From positions 1 to 8,148 of the forward strand of contig CAIWCQ010000338.1 in NCBI GenBank assembly GCA_903911165.1: a stretch of 8,148 bases of DNA. Reading direction: 5' to 3'. Of this stretch, positions 6,527 to 8,148 are shown piece by piece. The DNA comes from an uncultured Actinomycetes bacterium. GTDB lineage: Bacteria; Actinomycetota; Actinomycetes; Mycobacteriales; Mycobacteriaceae. Under the pieces are notes generated by a model. It made no database searches. It was not told where the DNA came from and worked only from the letters and a program-made list of their open reading frames with translations. The position numbers were made by a program, and so were the translations under genes. How positions within the stretch are numbered: the stretch's first letter is position 1; the number at the start of each line of letters is the position of its first letter.

Positions 6527-7327
6527 CTAGCCCGCAGTTCCGCTAGCGGTGGTGGCGATCCCACCGTCCACCGGAATCACCGCACCGTTGAGATACGAAC
6601 CGGCCCGGCTGGCCAGGAAGATCGCGATCCCGGCCATATCGTCGTCACGGCCGATGCGCCGAAGCGGAGCAGAAGCCGCGATCGCATCACCGAACGCCTC
6701 CAGAGTGGCCGCCATCATCTTCGACGGGAACGGACCGGGCGCCACTGCATTGACGGTGATGTGTTGCGGCCCCAGTTCTTTGGCTAACACCCGGGTCAGT
6801 TGATGGATCGCCGCCTTACTCGTCGAATAGGAGTACGTCGCCATCGGGCTGACGTGGATACCGTCGATGCTGCCGATATTGATGATCCGCGCCGGATCGT
6901 CTTGGGTGCCGGCTTTGCGCAGTGCCGGCAGGAGCGCCTGGACCATCCAGAACGGTGATTTGACGTTCAGGTCGAGCACCCGATCCCAGGCCGCGGCGGG
7001 AAAGGTTTCCAGCGGTTCTCCCCAGGTAGCGCCGGCGTTGTTAACCAGGATGTCCAGCGTGTCGGTCCGCGCGAGTACGTCGGCGGCCAACCGTTGGCAC
7101 TCGTCCTGACGGGACAGGTCGGCAGCCACCGCGCGGACTTCGCCGAATGCCGACAGCGCGGCAACGGCGTGCTCGCACGCGTCGGCCTTACGCGAACTGA
7201 GCACGACGTGAGCGCCAGCCTGGAGCAGACCGCGCGCGATCATCATCCCGATACCGCGGGTGCCGCCGGTGACCAGAGCGGTTTTACCGCCCAGGCCGAA
7301 CAGGCGCTCGAGATCGGCTGTGCTCAC
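6527..7327 (-). CDS. NAD(P)-dependent short-chain dehydrogenase/reductase (RhlG-like)
   Basis: A classical SDR of 266 residues that oxidises or reduces an alcohol or ketone group. It has the Rossmann motif TGGTRGIG (20-27), SSR at 44-46 (Arg46 suggests NADPH preference), NNAG (96-99), Asn121, catalytic Ser153 in NIGSIDG, and Tyr167 and Lys171 in YSTSK. The C-terminus NGAVIPVDGG is typical of the classical subgroup. Overall it resembles Pseudomonas RhlG, a beta-ketoacyl reductase relative (ALVTGGTRGIGMMIARGLL, then NPAR/DPARIINIGS), but substrate cannot be assigned from sequence; gluconate 5-dehydrogenase-type enzymes are also close. Translation starts at GTG 7327, as supported by GAAGGG 7 nt upstream. 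It follows the MBL-fold gene by 36 nt on the same strand, so the two probably form an operon. Confidence 0.9.
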   Translation of the reverse strand: MSTADLERLFGLGGKTALVTGGTRGIGMMIARGLLQAGAHVVLSSRKADACEHAVAALSAFGEVRAVAADLSRQDECQRLAADVLARTDTLDILVNNAGATWGEPLETFPAAAWDRVLDLNVKSPFWMVQALLPALRKAGTQDDPARIINIGSIDGIHVSPMATYSYSTSKAAIHQLTRVLAKELGPQHITVNAVAPGPFPSKMMAATLEAFGDAIAASAPLRRIGRDDDMAGIAIFLASRAGSYLNGAVIPVDGGIATTASGTAG

Positions 7328-7334
7328 ATGTTTT

Positions 7335-7340
7335 CCCTTC
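7335..7340 (-). promoter_or_regulatory. Ribosome binding site of the SDR gene
   Basis: On the minus strand GAAGGG lies 7 nt before the GTG at 7327. It decides for this GTG over the out-of-frame ATG at 7329, which is followed directly by TGA. The site is part of a duplicated 8-mer (AACGAAGG on the minus strand) at 7336-7343 and 7353-7360. Confidence 0.6.
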
Positions 7341-7360
7341 GTTCCTGGTTCGCCTTCGTT
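7336..7360. repeat. Tandem pair of 8-bp direct repeats between the MBL-fold and SDR genes
   Basis: CCTTCGTT occurs at 7336-7343 and again at 7353-7360, an offset of 17 bp, within the 36-nt gap. On the coding strand (minus) it reads AACGAAGG, and the copy nearer the SDR start supplies that gene's ribosome binding site. It may be a small local duplication or chance. Confidence 0.4.
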
Positions 7361-7363
7361 TCA

Positions 7364-8002
7364 TCAGAACCGTACCGAGTTTTCCTCGGTCAGGATCCGG
7401 AAGTCGGTGTCGGTCATCTCGGATAGCCGGCCGTAAAAAATGCCGCGGGCTTCGGGGGCGATGATGCCCTGGTGAATCGGAACGGCGTGCCGGGGCGCCA
7501 CTGCGCGCAGGTAGTCCACCGCCTCGGAGATCTTCATCCATGGCGCCGCGGCCGGGGTGGCGAGCACGTCGACCGGTTCATCGGGGACGAACAACGCGTC
7601 GCCGGGATGCATCAGTCGCGCCCGGTGTTCGTCATCGCCGACCAGGTAGGAAATGTTGTCGATCACCGGGATCTCCGGGTGGATGACTGCGTGCCGGCCG
7701 CCGACTCCACGGATGGTCAGCCCATCGATGGTGAAATCGTCGCCGACGTGCACCGCGCGCCAGTCGCCGCCGAGTTGGGCGGCGGTTTGGGGGTCGGCAT
7801 AGAGCGCCGCACCGGGGTTGGCCTCGACCAGGGCCGGTAGGCGTTGCGGGTCGGCGTGGTCGGGATGCTGGTGGGTGATCAGGATCGCGGACAGACCGGT
7901 GATGCCCTCGAAACCGTGGGAGAAGGTGCCCGGATCGAACAACAGTCGCGCGACACCGAACTCCGCGAGCAGGCATGAATGACCGAAATGCGTCAGTTCC
8001 AT
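7364..8002 (-). CDS. MBL-fold metal-dependent hydrolase (UlaG/UPF0173-like)
   Basis: This 212-residue protein belongs to the metallo-beta-lactamase superfamily, a two-metal hydrolase fold. It shows THQHPDHAD, with His44, His46, Asp48 and His49 as metal ligands. GGRHAVIHPEIP (His104/His108), MHPGDALF (with Asp135) and IHQG (His177) supply the remaining candidate ligands. The N-terminal GHSCLL and FDPG blocks are typical of the UlaG-like branch, whose members include lactonases and phosphodiesterases. They differ from true beta-lactamases, and no resistance role is implied. No signal peptide is present, so it is cytosolic. The substrate is unknown. The ATG at 8002 lacks a Shine-Dalgarno sequence and has a possible -10 box 7 nt upstream. 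It is the first gene of a likely operon with the SDR gene, and it diverges from the secreted-protein gene with only 32 nt between the starts. Confidence 0.88.
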   Translation of the reverse strand: MELTHFGHSCLLAEFGVARLLFDPGTFSHGFEGITGLSAILITHQHPDHADPQRLPALVEANPGAALYADPQTAAQLGGDWRAVHVGDDFTIDGLTIRGVGGRHAVIHPEIPVIDNISYLVGDDEHRARLMHPGDALFVPDEPVDVLATPAAAPWMKISEAVDYLRAVAPRHAVPIHQGIIAPEARGIFYGRLSEMTDTDFRILTEENSVRF

Positions 8003-8009
8003 GCTTACG

Positions 8010-8015
8010 ATTGTG
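8010..8015 (-). promoter_or_regulatory. Possible -10 box for the MBL-fold/SDR operon
   Basis: On the minus strand CACAAT ends 7 nt before the ATG at 8002. It matches TATAAT at four of six positions but lacks the first T. The spacing fits a leaderless transcript and no Shine-Dalgarno sequence is present. Its -35 region would lie inside the start of the divergent gene. Confidence 0.35.
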
Positions 8016-8022
8016 CTCGCAC

Positions 8023-8028
8023 GGGAGG
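8023..8028 (+). promoter_or_regulatory. Strong ribosome binding site of the secreted-protein gene
   Basis: GGGAGG lies 6 nt before the ATG at 8035, the best Shine-Dalgarno match in the window. It shows that this gene has a 5' leader, so its promoter must lie to the left, within the 5' part of the MBL-fold gene. Confidence 0.65.
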
Positions 8029-8034
8029 CGGCGT

Positions 8035-8148
8035 ATGCGGTTGGTCCTCACATCGGTGTTGGCGGCCTCGCTGATCGCCGGTGCGCCACCCACGGCGGCC
8101 CAACCGGCCGACAACTGTCCGCCGTCCTGTAATCGGATTCCCGGGACC
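8035..8148 (+). CDS. Predicted secreted protein of unknown function (3' end cut off by window)
   Basis: An open frame of 38 codons runs to the window edge without a stop. The start ATG is supported by GGGAGG 6 nt upstream. The N-terminus is a classical Sec signal peptide: a short basic start (MR), a hydrophobic core LVLTSVLAASLIAG (3-16) and a small-residue cleavage region PPTAA, with likely cleavage after Ala22. There is no Cys at the cleavage point, so it is not a lipoprotein by this start. The mature protein would begin QPADNCPPSC, with Cys28 and Cys32 spaced CxxxC; these may form a disulfide after export (inference). I do not recognise the family from the 16 mature residues visible. In M. 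tuberculosis the genes past this region lead to purS/purQ, but nothing here shows that order. Confidence 0.75.
   Translation, partial: MRLVLTSVLAASLIAGAPPTAAQPADNCPPSCNRIPGT

Noticed and set aside
7364..8002. Possible beta-lactamase or resistance gene, from the HxHxDH motif
   Set aside because: The GHSC/DPG/HPGD pattern points to the UlaG-like cytosolic branch. There is no signal peptide and no class B beta-lactamase zinc-site arrangement.
1..8148. Mobile element, phage, CRISPR or tRNA content
   Set aside because: No transposase, integrase, terminal repeats, regularly spaced repeats or cloverleaf sequence was seen, and composition is even across the window.

Overview
The window looks like chromosomal DNA of a mycobacterium (Mycobacterium or Mycolicibacterium type). 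The DNA is GC-rich and the coding strands have GC-rich third positions. GTG starts occur, and several starts lack a Shine-Dalgarno sequence but have a TANNNT -10 box 6-7 nt upstream, the pattern of mycobacterial leaderless mRNAs. The order purB - cyp126 - two-helix membrane protein (opposite strand) - purC - ptrB is, from memory, that of Rv0777-Rv0782 in M. tuberculosis. It is not the M. tuberculosis arrangement throughout: ptrB is one intact gene here, whereas H37Rv is annotated with two pieces (ptrBa/ptrBb). A peroxidase, an SDR and a metallo-beta-lactamase-fold gene follow it.

Layout. Bases 1-1034 hold the 3' two-thirds or more of purB, followed after 3 nt by cyp126 (1038-2285). A perfect GC-rich hairpin in the 30-nt convergent gap separates cyp126 from a minus-strand gene for a 208-residue membrane protein (2316-2942). 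A 51-nt divergent promoter region then leads to purC (2994-3893), which overlaps ptrB (3893-6016) by one base. A GPx-family thiol peroxidase gene (6027-6515) follows 10 nt later, with its own apparent promoter. It converges, across a second small hairpin, on a two-gene minus-strand unit: the MBL-fold hydrolase (8002-7364) and then the SDR (7327-6527). At the right edge a divergent gene encodes a predicted secreted protein and is cut by the window end after 38 codons.

How the genes fit together. PurB and PurC are consecutive enzymes of purine synthesis: PurC makes SAICAR, and PurB splits SAICAR and later adenylosuccinate. They lie in separate but neighbouring transcription units, each with a passenger gene that has no obvious purine role (a P450 and an oligopeptidase). 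The GPx-family protein has the cysteine pair of thioredoxin-dependent peroxidases, which suits an actinobacterium that uses mycothiol rather than glutathione. The SDR and MBL-fold genes look like a small accessory metabolic operon with unknown substrates.

I found no tRNA, rRNA, CRISPR array, insertion sequence or prophage signature. No stretch over 300 bases lacks a gene. I see no clear new multi-gene system. The main points of interest are the likely leaderless promoters, the intact oligopeptidase B with an altered S2 site, the hairpins in both convergent gaps, and the peroxidase.
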